From: JBFMHD01 sp040752395 [NCBI: Candidatus Hydrogenedentota bacterium]
GTDB taxonomy: Bacteria > JBFMHD01
Length of the DNA stretch: 5,727 nucleotides
NCBI GenBank assembly: GCA_040752395.1
Contig: JBFMHD010000179.1
Span: 1 to 5,727, forward strand
Reading direction: 5' to 3'
Part shown: piece by piece, positions 5,452 through 5,727 of the stretch
Layout: each line of letters starts with the position of its first letter
How positions within the stretch are numbered: the first letter of the stretch is position 1
The notes under the pieces: generated by a model
The model's database searches: none
Told to the model about the DNA's origin: nothing
Seen by the model: the letters and a program-made list of their open reading frames with translations, nothing else
Translations under genes and position numbers: made by a program

Positions 5452-5574
5452 TCACCACAGAGGATATATGTCCTGAGGATTCTTATCTTTTGATGCCTTC
5501 TTATTATGTTCTATTATCTTTATCACCAGAAAAATAGCAGCAATCAGCAGCAAAACAATGATGATATACCACAT
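5452..5574 (-). CDS. 40-aa single-pass membrane small protein
   Basis: A short minus-strand reading frame of 41 codons including TGA. It begins MWY, has a membrane helix at about residues 3-21 (YIIIVLLLIAAIFLVIKII), then a charged stretch (E22 to about K31: HNKKASKDK) and a tail ending DIYPLW. The hydrophobic run followed by Lys-rich residues fits an N-out/C-in single-span protein. A strong SD-like AGGAGGTGA lies 12 nt upstream of the ATG; an in-frame TAA three codons before the ATG leaves no better start. I do not recognise the family. It is convergent with the radical SAM/SPASM gene, 57 nt apart. The frame could be chance, but clean hydrophobicity, the SD-like sequence and the charge pattern together argue that it is translated. 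Confidence 0.65.
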   Translation of the reverse strand: MWYIIIVLLLIAAIFLVIKIIEHNKKASKDKNPQDIYPLW

Positions 5575-5586
5575 ATATATTTATAA

Positions 5587-5595
5587 TCACCTCCT
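5587..5595 (-). promoter_or_regulatory. Strong Shine-Dalgarno AGGAGGTGA for the 40-aa gene
   Basis: On the minus strand this is a 9-nt perfect complement to the 16S anti-SD (TCACCTCCT on the plus strand). Spacing to the ATG at 5574 is 12 nt, longer than optimal. It is by far the best SD in the window and is the main reason for calling the short gene. Confidence 0.6.
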
Positions 5596-5624
5596 CTGAA
5601 AAACGCTGTAACTCTAATAATTCG

Positions 5625-5686
5625 GGGTACAGGCTACGGGCTACGGACTACAGCCGGCTGGAGCCCGAAGCCCGGAGCCTGTAGCC
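5625..5686. repeat. 62-bp palindrome built of heptanucleotide units
   Basis: The sequence folds about the centre 5655/5656 with 26 of 31 positions paired, including the central CAGCCGGCTG. Each arm is four 7-nt units plus GCC. The left arm reads GGGTACA, GGCTACG, GGCTACG, GACTACA; the right arm, on the minus strand, reads GGCTACA, GGCTCCG, GGCTTCG, GGCTCCA. It is G/C-rich in AT-rich surroundings. No T-run follows, so it is not a standard terminator. It resembles REP-type palindromes; function is unknown. Confidence 0.75.
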
Positions 5687-5702
5687 AACATATCATCTTT
5701 AG

Positions 5703-5727
5703 TTTTTCATATATTGTGTAGAGCGCA
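5703..5727 (+). repeat. Dispersed short repeat, copy 3, at window end
   Basis: This copy matches 1-25 at 22 of 25 positions, with the last 14 bases (TTGTGTAGAGCGCA) exact. The window stops on the final base of the conserved core. Because the match is imperfect, it is not a simple circular overlap. Confidence 0.7.

Noticed and set aside
5586-5595. Plus-strand ATCACCTCCT, resembling the 3' end of 16S rRNA
   Set aside because: Only 10 bases match and no rRNA sequence precedes it; it is the complement of the SD-like site of the 40-aa gene.
1-5727. Window as a small circular replicon with matching ends
   Set aside because: The end repeats match at only 22 of 25 bases and are shared with a third internal copy; there is no replication gene or origin.

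Overview
The window reads as chromosomal DNA from an uncultured, AT-rich, diderm (outer-membrane) bacterium. The diderm reading rests on a lipoprotein carrying a DUF3108 domain. The standard genetic code fits: TGA acts as a stop in several genes and Trp is TGG. Most starts lack a convincing Shine-Dalgarno (SD) sequence. The phylum cannot be fixed from this much sequence; an Omnitrophota-like or similar candidate phylum is only a guess. I see no rRNA, tRNA, CRISPR array, or complete insertion sequence.

Layout. Positions 1-173 are non-coding and repetitive. They hold two copies of a GTGTAGAGCGCA repeat (one forming a GC hairpin), four tandem 8-bp units, and a T/A-rich tract running into the first gene. 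Positions 174-1064 (+) encode a YhcC/YtqA-family radical SAM protein. Convergent to it, on the minus strand, is a two-gene unit: an 80-aa protein (1750-1992) overlapping by ATGA a 186-aa AbiEii-like nucleotidyltransferase (1193-1753). Upstream of this unit lies a near-consensus promoter with a 9-bp inverted repeat over its -10. This looks like a toxin-antitoxin type module. Also on the minus strand, 2102-3289 encodes a lipoprotein with a divergent SH3b domain, a proline-rich linker and DUF3108.

Positions 3290-3610 have no convincing gene. They separate the divergent lipoprotein and methyltransferase genes. They hold a 14-bp palindrome, a doubled 8-mer, an 87-bp MITE-like element with 11-bp terminal inverted repeats and CTGAG direct repeats, and a good sigma70-type promoter facing the next operon. 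That operon (3611-5394, +) is a class I SAM methyltransferase overlapping by ATGA a radical SAM/SPASM protein. The pair probably modifies one substrate in succession, but nothing here identifies the substrate. Convergent to it is a 40-aa single-pass membrane protein (5452-5574, -) with the strongest SD-like sequence in the window. Behind that gene is a 62-bp palindrome built from heptanucleotide units, and the window ends exactly on a third copy of the GTGTAGAGCGCA repeat.

The genes do not form one pathway. The parts most worth attention are the nucleotidyltransferase/small-protein pair with its operator-like promoter, the unrecognised 40-aa membrane protein, the methyltransferase-SPASM pair, and the several short-repeat families in the non-coding DNA. 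The minus-strand lipoprotein gene reads toward the toxin-antitoxin-like pair across a 109-nt gap with no terminator I can see, so read-through is possible.
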